A stretch of 64,000 bases of DNA. Source: Stutzerimonas stutzeri (lineage in GTDB: Bacteria > Pseudomonadota > Gammaproteobacteria > Pseudomonadales > Pseudomonadaceae). A program made the position numbers and the translations under genes. This document shows, in pieces, positions 18,643 to 26,592 of this stretch (its first letter is position 1; every line of letters starts with the position of its first letter). Where the stretch lies: assembly GCA_002345575.1 (NCBI GenBank), contig DDVX01000006.1:62001-126000 (forward strand). Reading direction: 5' to 3'. The notes below the pieces were generated by a model that had not been told where the DNA came from, did not search any database, and saw only the letters and a list, made by a program, of their open reading frames with translations.

Positions 18643-18950
18643 ACCAGTCGAACACCGTTACCGTGCATATCCTCGACAAGGAGTACTGCATCGCCTGCCC
18701 CCCGGAGGAGCGCAGCAACCTGGAGGGTGCTGCGAGCTACCTTGACCGCAAGATGCGCGAGATTCGCAGCGGCGGAAAAGTGATTGGGGCCGACCGCATT
18801 GCAGTTATGGCTGCGCTGAACATTACCCACGAACTGCTGCACAAGCATGATCGCCTGGACGCCGAGGCCAATAGCGCCCGCGAGCATGTGCGCACGCTGC
18901 TCGAACGCGTCGACAGCGCACTAGCCGACCAGAACACCTCAGGTAACTGA
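18639..18950 (+). CDS. zapA: Cell division protein ZapA
   Basis: A 103-residue FtsZ-associated protein. It opens with the family pattern TVTVHILDKEYCIACPPEE, followed by an amphipathic dimerisation helix (GADRIAVMAALNITHELL) and a C-terminal coiled coil. ZapA crosslinks FtsZ filaments at midcell. Translation is coupled to the upstream coiled-coil gene by a 4-bp overlap. The order zapA, 6S RNA, 5-formyl-THF cyclo-ligase that follows is strongly conserved in gammaproteobacteria and supports the call. Confidence 0.93.
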   Translation: MNQSNTVTVHILDKEYCIACPPEERSNLEGAASYLDRKMREIRSGGKVIGADRIAVMAALNITHELLHKHDRLDAEANSAREHVRTLLERVDSALADQNTSGN

Positions 18951-18971
18951 TGAACGGCTCACAGATTGCGC

Positions 18972-18977
18972 TATAAT
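18972..18977 (+). promoter_or_regulatory. -10 box of the 6S RNA promoter
   Basis: A perfect TATAAT lies about 7 nt before the inferred 5' end of 6S RNA. The matching -35 is poor (ATGAAC-like near 18950), within the end of zapA. Confidence 0.65.
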
Positions 18978-18983
18978 CCCCAC

Positions 18984-19163
18984 ACCTCCCTGGCATGTTC
19001 GCCAGTCGGCGATGACCCTCTCCCGATAAGCAACATCCTGGAGGCTACATGTGGTGCCGGTGTGCATGTCCGCCTGACGGAAAGCCTTAAGGTATCCTGT
19101 AGTCGCCACCTTGAACTCTCGGGTTCAAGGGCCTACGCGGGCAGCGGCATGCTGGGGAGTCTT
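18984..19163 (+). ncRNA. ssrS: 6S RNA
   Basis: The stretch between zapA and the cyclo-ligase gene has the 6S RNA pattern of pseudomonads: it begins ACCTCCCTGGCATGTTCGCC and ends GCGGCATGCTGGGGAGTC, so the two ends pair to form the long closing stem, with the open promoter-mimicking bubble between. Internal landmarks GTGTGCATGTCCGCCTGACG and CCTTGAACTCTCGGGTTCAAGG (a hairpin) match known Pseudomonas 6S RNAs. The RNA binds sigma70 RNA polymerase in stationary phase. Six T residues follow the closing stem. Exact ends are estimated. Confidence 0.93.
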
Positions 19164-19168
19164 TTTTC

Positions 19169-19795
19169 ATGAACATCGCCGAAGGCCTTTCGCGCCCGGC
19201 ATTGCGCAAACTGCTGCGACAAAAGCGCCGAAATCTTTCTCCCCTCCAGCAGCGCCTCGCCGCCCAACGGCTCCATCGCCAGCTGGCACAACATCCCCTG
19301 TTTCGTCGCGCGCGACATATCGCTCTCTACCTGCCCAACGATGGCGAAATCGACCCTCGCCCACTGCTGCGCGCGGCACAGACAATGGGTAAAGCCACCT
19401 ATCTACCGGTACTAAACGCCTGGCCGCGAACTCGCATGGCGTTTCAGCGCATCCTTCCGGGCGAACCCCTGAAAACTAACCGTTTTGGTATTGCCGAGCC
19501 TGCTTTTTGCCCGGCACGGCAACGTCCGGTCTGGACGCTGGACGTATTGCTGATGCCGCTGGTGGGCTTCGATGAACACGGCGGACGTTTGGGTATGGGC
19601 GGGGGCTTTTATGATCGCAGCCTGGCGTATCGCTCCAGGCGCAAAAAAAGTCACAAACCGACACTTCTGGGGCTTGCCCATGAGTGTCAGAAAGTTGATC
19701 GCCTACCGCTGGCAAGCTGGGATGTGGATCTCCAGGCGACCGTAACAGACAGAAGCTGGTACGTGAGACGGGACAGGACGCCAAAAGAGATGTAG
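19169..19795 (+). CDS. fau: 5-formyltetrahydrofolate cyclo-ligase
   Basis: A 208-residue ATP-dependent enzyme converting 5-formyl-THF to 5,10-methenyl-THF. Motifs: RKLLRQKRRNLS at the N-terminus, IALYLPNDGEIDPRPLL near 50, and the phosphate-binding GFDEHGGRLGMGGGFYDRSL near 130-150. The ATG is only 6 nt beyond the 6S RNA 3' end, and the best Shine-Dalgarno (GGGGAG) is itself inside the 6S closing stem. In E. coli the same gene (ygfA) is co-transcribed with ssrS; the same seems to hold here. Confidence 0.93.
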   Translation: MNIAEGLSRPALRKLLRQKRRNLSPLQQRLAAQRLHRQLAQHPLFRRARHIALYLPNDGEIDPRPLLRAAQTMGKATYLPVLNAWPRTRMAFQRILPGEPLKTNRFGIAEPAFCPARQRPVWTLDVLLMPLVGFDEHGGRLGMGGGFYDRSLAYRSRRKKSHKPTLLGLAHECQKVDRLPLASWDVDLQATVTDRSWYVRRDRTPKEM

Positions 19796-19822
19796 CAAGC
19801 CGCGTCCATGCGGCACAGCGAG

Positions 19823-19972
19823 TCAGCGCTGATGGAGGTGCTGGGAATGACTGATGGGGACTTGCGACGAGTCGTCAGTGCGCTCCCACAGTCCCTGGGT
19901 ATAGCCCGTGGTAACCACACCCAAGCCAAAAACCAGCACCAGAACCCAAAGAATATCCGGTTTGCGTTTCAT
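19823..19972 (-). CDS. Small single-membrane-segment protein (49 aa), hypothetical
   Basis: A 49-residue reading frame beginning MKRKPDILWVLVLVFGLG: a positively charged start, one hydrophobic helix of about 20 residues, then a polar tail. A strong Shine-Dalgarno (AAGGGGGAGG) lies 11 nt before the ATG at 19972. Small proteins of this look occur in other pseudomonads, as far as I remember, but I know no function. It is transcribed against the flanking genes and faces the cyclo-ligase gene tail to tail. The clean membrane helix and ribosome site make it more than a chance frame. Confidence 0.6.
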   Translation of the reverse strand: MKRKPDILWVLVLVFGLGVVTTGYTQGLWERTDDSSQVPISHSQHLHQR

Positions 19973-20168
19973 AATTGTGTTCGCCTCCCCCTTCAAGGCG
20001 AATAGTCCTGCCAAGCCGTATCGTTCTAGTTTTTTAGGCTTGTCGACACCAACCTCAAGCGCGGCATTCTCCGCTATGCCTCCATGCAGTGCAAACACGC
20101 ATCGGGACCGATTGTCGGGGAATTTGCGTTCGAGAACCCTTTCCAGCGAATCACAGGAAGCAAGTAGC

Positions 20169-20618
20169 ATGCCGTACTGGCTAATGAAGTCCGAGCCCGA
20201 CGAATTTTCCATTAGCAATCTCGAAAAAATAGGCCGAGCACGCTGGGATGGAGTACGCAATTACCAAGCCCGCAATTTCCTGCGGGAAATGAGCGACGGA
20301 GATTGCTTTTTCTTCTATCACTCCAGCTGTGCAACGCCCGGTATTGCTGGGATCGGCAGTATCGTGCGAACAGCCTACGCAGACCCCACCGCCCTAGACC
20401 CTGACAGCCCTTACCACGATGCCAAAGCCTGCGAGCAAAAAAATCCTTGGAGCGCGGTTGACGTCAGTTTCGTTGAGCGCTTTGAACAGATTCTGACGCT
20501 GCCGCAGCTCAAGGCCGAAGCGGCGCTTGAACAGATGCCATTGGTGCAGAAAGGCAGCCGGCTTTCGGTAATGCCCGTCAGCGAGTCGCAGTGGGAGGCC
20601 ATCCTGGCCATGCGCTAA
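20169..20618 (+). CDS. EVE domain-containing protein
   Basis: A 149-residue protein that is a single EVE domain, a PUA-like fold thought to read modified bases in RNA or DNA. Diagnostic parts are MPYWLMKSEPDEFSI at the start, WDGVRNYQARNFLREM near 30, FFYHSSC near 55 and GIAGIGSIVR near 65. The frame is open further upstream, but the ATG at 20169 gives the family's exact N-terminus. It lies near the cyclo-ligase gene as in P. aeruginosa (PA5229). No restriction or other defence genes adjoin it, so a housekeeping role is likely. Confidence 0.9.
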   Translation: MPYWLMKSEPDEFSISNLEKIGRARWDGVRNYQARNFLREMSDGDCFFFYHSSCATPGIAGIGSIVRTAYADPTALDPDSPYHDAKACEQKNPWSAVDVSFVERFEQILTLPQLKAEAALEQMPLVQKGSRLSVMPVSESQWEAILAMR

Positions 20619-20623
20619 AGCCG

Positions 20624-21025
20624 TTACTGAATGATCAGATTGTTGAATAGAAGGTCGTCCACCAGAGGACGACCTTCTTCCTGTGTAAGCACCGACTGCA
20701 CCTGCTGGAGGGCTTCCTTGCGCAAGGCCTCCTTGGCCTCGACGCTGCCCAGGCTGGCCTCGGTCTGCTGCGAAAACAACATCACCAGCTGATTACGTAT
20801 AAGCGGCTCGTGATGCTTGACCCTGACTTCGGCCTCGCTGCTGCCGATGCGCAGCGCTACGTCGGCCTTGTAATACTTCAGCCTCCCATCCGAACCGTAG
20901 TTGCCGACCAGCGCAGGCGTCAGGGTGTAGTAGATGGTTTTTGCCAACGTATCGTCTGCGGCCTTTTCGGCAAGAGCCGGTGCTGCCAGTCCGAGAGTCA
21001 GGCAGAAAGCAAGAATGCGCGTCAC
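20624..21025 (-). CDS. FliL-like periplasmic/membrane-anchored protein
   Basis: A 133-residue protein with an N-terminal hydrophobic signal or anchor (TRILAFCLTLGLAAPALA) followed by a FliL-type domain: YYTLTPALVGNYG, then YYKADVALRIGSSEAEVRVKHHEP, ending RPLVDDLLFNNLIIQ. FliL proteins sit at the flagellar motor, but this paralogue lies outside any flagellar cluster, so its task is unknown. I chose the GTG at 21025 because TGGAG lies 7 nt upstream and it starts exactly at the signal peptide; an ATG at 21058 would add eleven residues. It faces the EVE gene tail to tail with 5 bp between. Confidence 0.8.
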   Translation of the reverse strand: MTRILAFCLTLGLAAPALAEKAADDTLAKTIYYTLTPALVGNYGSDGRLKYYKADVALRIGSSEAEVRVKHHEPLIRNQLVMLFSQQTEASLGSVEAKEALRKEALQQVQSVLTQEEGRPLVDDLLFNNLIIQ

Positions 21026-21182
21026 GGGAAAACTCCAGGAAAGAATGTCCTTCAGCATAACCAGAGCTAGGCCCGGACCCAAGCCCGCCTGTTATGTCTG
21101 AACATCACGCCAGGCCATGCTCATTGCACCTACGGGGTAGCCTTCTAGACTGGCGAACGAACCCCATTAATAAGGAAGCCCG

Positions 21183-22163
21183 ATGAAAGCTGTTCTGTGC
21201 AAAGCCTTCGGCCCAGCCGAAAATCTTGTTATCGAAGAAGCCGATAGCCCCTCGATCAAGAAAGGCGAGGTGCTGCTTGACGTGCATGCAGCCGGGGTCA
21301 ACTTTCCGGACACCTTGATCATTGAGGGCAAATACCAGTTCAAGCCACCCTTTCCCTTTTCACCGGGTGGCGAGGCGGCTGGCGTGGTCGCCGCGGTTGG
21401 CGAAAGCATTACCCACTTGAAGGTCGGCGACCGGGTCATGGCTTTGACCGGCTGGGGTAGTTTTGCCGAACAGGTCGCCGTAGCCGGCCAGAACACACTA
21501 CCCGTTCCAGCTGATATGGACTTCACCACTGCAGCTGCCTTCGGCATGACCTACGGCACCTCGATGCACGCTTTAAAGCAGCGGGCCAATCTTCAGCCTG
21601 GGGAAACGCTGCTGGTTCTCGGCGCCTCCGGCGGCGTCGGCCTGGCGGCAGTGGAGATTGGTAAGGCCATGGGTGCCCGGGTGATCGCAGCTGCTTCAAC
21701 CGACGAAAAGCTGGAGGTCGCGAAAATGGCCGGCGCTGACGAGCTCGTCAACTACAGCGAGTCCAGCCTGCGCGAACGCCTGAAAGAGCTCACCCAAGGA
21801 CAGGGTGTGGATGTGATTTACGACCCGGTCGGCGGCACGCTGTTTGAGGAAGCCTTCCGCAGTATTGCCTGGAACGGGCGCATGCTGGTGGTGGGATTTG
21901 CCGCCGGCGGTGAGATTCCGGCACTGCCTGCCAACCTGCCCCTGCTCAAGGGCGCCTCACTGATCGGCGTCTTCTGGGGCGCTTTCGCCCAGCGCCAGCC
22001 TCATGACAACGCCGCCAATTTCAGGCAGCTGTTCGCCTGGTACGCCGAAGGCAAGGTCAAGCCGCTGATTTCGCAGACTTATGCGCTGGAACAGGCCGGC
22101 CTGGCAATCGAGACACTGGGGCAGCGCAAGGCCGTGGGAAAACTGGTCGTGAAAGTGCGCTGA
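21183..22163 (+). CDS. NADPH:quinone oxidoreductase family protein
   Basis: A 326-residue medium-chain dehydrogenase/reductase of the quinone oxidoreductase type without the catalytic zinc cysteines. The GroES-like half carries HAAGVNFPDTLIIEGKYQ and FSPGGEAAGVV; the Rossmann half has the nucleotide loop LVLGASGGVGLAAVEIGKAM near residue 145. The family reduces quinones or enones with NADPH; the physiological substrate is not evident. AAGGA precedes the ATG. By position it matches P. aeruginosa PA5234. Confidence 0.9.
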   Translation: MKAVLCKAFGPAENLVIEEADSPSIKKGEVLLDVHAAGVNFPDTLIIEGKYQFKPPFPFSPGGEAAGVVAAVGESITHLKVGDRVMALTGWGSFAEQVAVAGQNTLPVPADMDFTTAAAFGMTYGTSMHALKQRANLQPGETLLVLGASGGVGLAAVEIGKAMGARVIAAASTDEKLEVAKMAGADELVNYSESSLRERLKELTQGQGVDVIYDPVGGTLFEEAFRSIAWNGRMLVVGFAAGGEIPALPANLPLLKGASLIGVFWGAFAQRQPHDNAANFRQLFAWYAEGKVKPLISQTYALEQAGLAIETLGQRKAVGKLVVKVR

Positions 22164-22183
22164 CGCGGCGCAAGCCAGACGCA

Positions 22184-22210
22184 GGGTGGAAGCTACAAAG
22201 CCCTCCACCC
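22184..22210. repeat. Palindrome between converging genes
   Basis: GGGTGGA and TCCACCC pair across 13 nt between the quinone oxidoreductase gene and secB, which converge. It belongs to the same loose family of GGTGGA-type intergenic hairpins seen at 6452, 30439 and 53287, and may end transcription from both sides. Confidence 0.55.
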
Positions 22211-22228
22211 CGTTACGGCGTTGCGTTA

Positions 22229-22720
22229 TCAGTGGGTAGCAGGCGCCTGGGCAGCTTGCTGGATGCGCTCCATTTCCTGAGCGTAGAGTGCATCGAAGTT
22301 CACCGGCGCCAGCATCAGTGCCGGGAAGGAGCCGCGAGTAACCAGGCTGTCCAGCGCTTCGCGGGCATAGGGGAAGAGGATATTCGGGCAGAAAGCGCCC
22401 AGCGTGTGGCTCATTGCCTGCGGCTCAAGGCCCTTGATCAGGAAAATTCCGGCCTGCTGGACTTCGGCGATAAAGGCGACTTCTTCACCCGTCTTCACGG
22501 TGACGGAGAGGGTCAGCACCACCTCATGGAAATCACCTTCCAGCGCCTTCTGGCGAGTATTCAGATCCAGCCCAACGCTGGGGTTCCATTCCTGACGGAA
22601 GATCTCTGGGCTTTTCGGCGCCTCGAAGGACAGGTCGCGAACATAGATGCGCTGCAGGGAGAACTGTGCACCCTGCTCCTGCTCAGCGGCAGCTGCGCCG
22701 TTGTTTGCTTGTTCAGTCAT
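22229..22720 (-). CDS. secB: Protein-export chaperone SecB
   Basis: A 163-residue acidic cytosolic chaperone that holds preproteins unfolded for SecA. Typical segments are FSLQRIYVRDLSFEAPKSPEIF near residue 20, WNPSVGLDLNTR near 45, and CPNILFPYAREALDSLVTRGSFP near 115. Length and motifs are standard. AGAAGG stands 8 nt before the ATG. It follows the glutaredoxin and rhodanese genes, the conserved gammaproteobacterial yibN-grxC-secB order, and is likely part of one transcript with them. Confidence 0.96.
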   Translation of the reverse strand: MTEQANNGAAAAEQEQGAQFSLQRIYVRDLSFEAPKSPEIFRQEWNPSVGLDLNTRQKALEGDFHEVVLTLSVTVKTGEEVAFIAEVQQAGIFLIKGLEPQAMSHTLGAFCPNILFPYAREALDSLVTRGSFPALMLAPVNFDALYAQEMERIQQAAQAPATH

Positions 22721-22819
22721 GTGAAAGCCTTCTCGCTGTGCATTGTTGTATTGATTCCACGCCCGAACCCGCGTCCGGGCAACCCCTGTCAGGCCGTTGA
22801 AAACACCTGTTTCGACAGA

Positions 22820-23074
22820 TCAGCCCTGAAGCATCGCATCCAGACGCCCCGCACGCTCCAGCGCGTGCAGTTCATCGCAGCCACCAACATGGCTGTCCCC
22901 GATCCAGATTTGCGGAACCGAAGTGCGCCCGGCCTTGCTAGCCATTTCAGCGCGCAAGGCCGGCTTGCCGTCCACGGAGATCTCTTGGAAGGCGACGCCC
23001 TTGCGTTTCAGCAGGCTCTTGGCCCGCACGCAATAGGGACACCAGGCGGTGGTATAGATGACGACGTCGGGCAT
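22820..23074 (-). CDS. grxC: Glutaredoxin 3
   Basis: An 84-residue thiol-disulfide oxidoreductase with the dithiol active site CPYC at residues 12-15 (TTAWCPYCVRAK), the cis-proline TSVPQIWIG and the glutathione-binding GGCDEL. It reduces disulfides using glutathione. The gene starts 2 bp after the rhodanese stop, so translation is probably coupled, and is followed by secB. Confidence 0.95.
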   Translation of the reverse strand: MPDVVIYTTAWCPYCVRAKSLLKRKGVAFQEISVDGKPALRAEMASKAGRTSVPQIWIGDSHVGGCDELHALERAGRLDAMLQG

Positions 23075-23076
23075 GT

Positions 23077-23490
23077 TTACTTAACCACTGGCAGATTGTC
23101 GCCACGCCAGCTGGACATTCCTCCAGACAGCTTAACGGCGGTGAAGCCCGCCTTTTTAAGCTCACGGCAGGCCGCTCCGGAGTGCTGGCCCATGGCATCG
23201 ACGACGATGATCGTCTTGGCCTTGTACTTTTCCAGCTCACCCAGTCGGCTGACCAGCTTCTCATGGGGAATGTTCAATGCATCGACGATATGGCCAGCAT
23301 CGAACTCCTTCTTGGCACGCACGTCCAACACCACGCCTTCGTCGCGGTTGACCAGCGCCGTCAGCTCTCGACTGGCCAGGCTCTTACCGCCCTTCTGCAT
23401 TTCGGTGATGGCCAGCAGAGCGAGCAGAGCCAGAAAGATACTGACCAGTACAAAGTTGTTAGAAGCAAATTCAATCAGGTTAGCGACCAT
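23077..23490 (-). CDS. Rhodanese-like domain protein (YibN-like), catalytic Cys replaced
   Basis: A 137-residue protein with one N-terminal membrane segment (FVLVSIFLALLALLAITEM) and one rhodanese domain (LDVRAKKEFDAGHIVDALNIP). The active-site loop that would normally read C-x-x-G-x-x-S is DAMGQHS here, so the sulfur-carrying cysteine is an aspartate and ordinary sulfurtransfer is unlikely. Membrane-anchored YibN proteins upstream of grxC and secB share this layout. The function is not known; a scaffold or regulatory role linked to membrane proteins is possible. Confidence 0.88.
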   Translation of the reverse strand: MVANLIEFASNNFVLVSIFLALLALLAITEMQKGGKSLASRELTALVNRDEGVVLDVRAKKEFDAGHIVDALNIPHEKLVSRLGELEKYKAKTIIVVDAMGQHSGAACRELKKAGFTAVKLSGGMSSWRGDNLPVVK

Positions 23491-23611
23491 CTACAAGGTT
23501 CCCGGAGGGTAAAATCCCGGCAGTATACACAGCCCCTCTTGCCGGCTGAACCCTGTCAATCGTGTAGAATCGCCGCCCTTATTCGCGATCCTCGTGCAAG
23601 GAGCCAGAGAA

Positions 23612-25150
23612 ATGCCCGCCGCGCCCAAACCCCTGGTACTGATCATCCTCGATGGCTTCGGACACAGCGACAGCCCCGAGTACAACGCCATCCATGCGGC
23701 CAGCACGCCGATCTACGACCAGCTGCGTGCCACACGCCCCCACGGGCTGATTTCCGGCAGCGGCATGGATGTCGGACTGCCCGACGGCCAGATGGGTAAC
23801 TCGGAAGTCGGTCACATGAACCTCGGCGCAGGCCGCGTGGTGTATCAGGACTTTACCCGCGTGACTAAATCCATCCGAGACGGGGATTTCTTTTCCAACC
23901 CGACCATCTGTGCTGCGGTGGATAAGGCTGCAAGCAACGGCAAGGCCGTGCATATTCTTGGCCTGCTGTCGGACGGTGGCGTGCACAGCCATCAAGACCA
24001 TCTGGTGGCCATGGCCGAGCTGGCCGCCAAGCGCGGCGCCGAAAAGATCTATCTGCACGCCTTCTTAGATGGCCGCGACACGCCGCCCAAGAGCGCGCAG
24101 CATTCAATCGAACTGCTGCAGGCCACCTTCACTCGCCTGGGCAAAGGCCGTATCGCCAGCCTGATCGGCCGCTACTTTGCCATGGACCGCGACAATCGCT
24201 GGGATCGCGTGCAGCAGGCATACGAGCTGATCGTTGACGGCAAGGCCCAGTTCCAGTCCGATTACGCGGTGGACGGCCTGATCGCCGCCTACGAGCGCGG
24301 CGAGAGCGATGAGTTCGTCAAAGCCACCACCATCGGCGAGCCGGTGCGCGTGGAAGATGGCGATGCCGTGGTATTCATGAACTTCCGCGCCGACCGCGCT
24401 CGTGAGCTGACCCGCGCCTTCGTCGAGCCTGGGTTCAAGGAATTCCAGCCCGCACGCACCCCGCAACTGGCCGGTTTCGTCATGCTCACCCAGTACGCCG
24501 CGAGCATTCCAGCCCCCGCTGCCTACGCCCCCGAGGCGCTGACCAACGTTCTCGGCGAATACCTGGCCAACAATGGCAAGACTCAGCTGCGCATCGCCGA
24601 GACCGAGAAGTACGCCCACGTCACCTTCTTCTTCTCCGGTGGCCGCGAAGAGCCTTTTGCTGGCGAGGAACGCATCCTGATCCCCTCGCCACAGGTAGCC
24701 ACCTACGACCTGCAGCCGGAAATGAGCGCGCCCGAAGTTACCGACCGCATCGTCGAGGCCATCGACAACCAGCGCTTCGACGTGATCATCGTCAACTACG
24801 CCAACGGCGACATGGTTGGCCACACGGGCGTGTTCGAGGCGGCAGTCAAGGCAGTGGAATGCCTGGACAAGTGCGTCGGGCGCATTGTCGAGGCGCTGGA
24901 GCGGGTCGGTGGCGAAGCGCTGATCACCGCCGATCACGGCAATGTCGAGCAGATGGAAGACGTCATGACCGGCCAGGCGCACACCGCTCACACCTGCGAG
25001 CCAGTGCCTTTCATTTATGTCGGCAAGCGCAAGGCCAGCATCCGCCAGGGCGGCGTACTTGCCGATGTGGCGCCGACCATCCTGACGCTGCTGGATCTGC
25101 CCGTGCCGGCAGAAATGACCGGGCGCTCGATTGTCGAGCTGAAGGACTGA
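23612..25150 (+). CDS. gpmI: 2,3-bisphosphoglycerate-independent phosphoglycerate mutase
   Basis: A 512-residue manganese-dependent enzyme interconverting 3- and 2-phosphoglycerate. Metal and catalytic residues: Asp14 in LIILDGFG, nucleophile Ser64 in MGNSEVGHMN, HSHQDHL and DGRDTPP in the middle domain, and ADHGNVEQM with AHTAHT near the C-terminus. AAGGAG lies about 9 nt before the ATG at 23612, which is preferred to an upstream in-frame start. It is divergent from the rhodanese gene and followed by the EnvC-like gene. Confidence 0.96.
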   Translation: MPAAPKPLVLIILDGFGHSDSPEYNAIHAASTPIYDQLRATRPHGLISGSGMDVGLPDGQMGNSEVGHMNLGAGRVVYQDFTRVTKSIRDGDFFSNPTICAAVDKAASNGKAVHILGLLSDGGVHSHQDHLVAMAELAAKRGAEKIYLHAFLDGRDTPPKSAQHSIELLQATFTRLGKGRIASLIGRYFAMDRDNRWDRVQQAYELIVDGKAQFQSDYAVDGLIAAYERGESDEFVKATTIGEPVRVEDGDAVVFMNFRADRARELTRAFVEPGFKEFQPARTPQLAGFVMLTQYAASIPAPAAYAPEALTNVLGEYLANNGKTQLRIAETEKYAHVTFFFSGGREEPFAGEERILIPSPQVATYDLQPEMSAPEVTDRIVEAIDNQRFDVIIVNYANGDMVGHTGVFEAAVKAVECLDKCVGRIVEALERVGGEALITADHGNVEQMEDVMTGQAHTAHTCEPVPFIYVGKRKASIRQGGVLADVAPTILTLLDLPVPAEMTGRSIVELKD

Positions 25151-25298
25151 ACCAGCAGGCACTGAAGTCCACCGCGCCGGCATTACCCTCATCTACCGCG
25201 GCAGGTAGCGAGCTAATGCCGATGCTATGCGGCTCAAGCTTCTAGCTCTTTTTTTAGGCATACTACGGCGGTCGTCGATCTCTCGGTTGCGCCCGCCC

Positions 25299-26558
25299 AT
25301 GCTCCGCTTATTTCTCGCCCTAGCATTTTCCTGCCTGCTCGGCACCGCCGTGGCCGACGAGCGCGCAGACGCCCGCAAACAGATAGAGGCCGCACGCAAA
25401 GACGTAGCCGAACTGCAGAAGCTCCTCAAGCAGATCGAGCAGGAGAAATCTGCAGTACACAAGCAGCTGCAGACCACCGAAAGCGAAATGGGCACGCTGG
25501 AAAAACAGGTGGATTCTCTGCAGCAGGAAATAGACCGCAGCGAAGCCGAGCTGGACCGTCTCAATGAAGAAAAAACCACCCTCGAAGGCGCTCGTATCGA
25601 GCAACAGCGACTAATCGGCATCCAGGCTCGCGCGGCTTATCAGAGCGGCCGCCAGGAATATCTCAAGCTGCTACTCAACCAGCAGAATCCGGAGAAATTC
25701 AGCCGTTCTCTGACCTATTACGACTATCTGAGCAAGGCGCGCTTCGAGCAGCTCGAAGGTTTCAACGAAACCCTTCGCCAGCTGGCAAAGGTCGAAACCG
25801 GCATCGAGCAGCAACAGGCGGCGCTAAGCGAACAACAGAGCGGGCTGAAACAGCGGCAGACTCAGCTTGCTGAGGTGCGCAAGCAGCGCCAACAGACCCT
25901 GGCCAAACTGGACAAGGATCTCTCCTCCCGCGACAGCAAGCTCAAGGCGCGCCAACAGGAGCAGGCCCAGCTCGAGCGCGTGCTCAAGACCATTGAGGAA
26001 ACCCTCGCTCGTCAGGCCCGCGAAGCCGAAGAGCAGCGCCAGCGCGTCCTGGCCGAGGCCCGCAAAGAACAGCTGCGCCAGCAACGCTCAGGTGGCTCAA
26101 CGGCAGCGCATTCGGGTCCGTTTGTCTCCAGCGCTGGGGAAAGTTTTGGCGGTCCTTTTGCCAATGCCAAGGGCAAGCTGCCCTGGCCTGTAGATGGACG
26201 ACTTGTCGCCGGTTACGGCACTCCGCGCGGCGGCGACGCTCGAACCAAGTGGGACGGCGTGCTGATCGGTGCCGCTATCGGCTCTCAGGTACGCGCCGTG
26301 CACGGTGGCCGCGTAGTATTTGCCGACTGGCTGCGCGGTGCCGGCTTGCTGGTTATCCTCGATCACGGTAACGGCTATCTGAGCCTCTACGGGCATAATC
26401 AGAGCCTTTTGCGTGATGCAGGAGAAATCGTCAAGGCTGGAGACCCCATTGCCACCGTAGGAAACAGTGGCGGGCAGGAAGCTGCTGCACTGTATTTCGC
26501 CATCCGCCAGCAGGGTCGCCCAAGCGATCCGGCGCAATGGTGTCGCGCACAAGGCTGA
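25299..26558 (+). CDS. EnvC-like murein hydrolase activator
   Basis: About 419 residues: a signal peptide (MLRLFLALAFSCLLGTAVA), a long two-helix coiled coil (about residues 20-265, rich in Glu, Gln and Lys), and a C-terminal LytM/peptidase M23 domain. The M23 zinc site is degenerate, with LYFAIR where active enzymes have a HLHFE-like motif, as in EnvC, so it should activate septal amidases rather than cut peptidoglycan itself. The ATG at 25299 has a weak ribosome site; an upstream in-frame ATG at 25227 would spoil the signal peptide. It precedes ctpA, the usual order. Confidence 0.88.
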   Translation: MLRLFLALAFSCLLGTAVADERADARKQIEAARKDVAELQKLLKQIEQEKSAVHKQLQTTESEMGTLEKQVDSLQQEIDRSEAELDRLNEEKTTLEGARIEQQRLIGIQARAAYQSGRQEYLKLLLNQQNPEKFSRSLTYYDYLSKARFEQLEGFNETLRQLAKVETGIEQQQAALSEQQSGLKQRQTQLAEVRKQRQQTLAKLDKDLSSRDSKLKARQQEQAQLERVLKTIEETLARQAREAEEQRQRVLAEARKEQLRQQRSGGSTAAHSGPFVSSAGESFGGPFANAKGKLPWPVDGRLVAGYGTPRGGDARTKWDGVLIGAAIGSQVRAVHGGRVVFADWLRGAGLLVILDHGNGYLSLYGHNQSLLRDAGEIVKAGDPIATVGNSGGQEAAALYFAIRQQGRPSDPAQWCRAQG

Positions 26559-26592
26559 CCGCCGAATGCGCTCTCATAACCGGAGTTCGACA

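Noticed and set aside
20169..20618. EVE protein as part of a modification-dependent defence system
   Set aside because: No nuclease or McrBC-type partner nearby; its conserved position beside the cyclo-ligase gene indicates a housekeeping gene.
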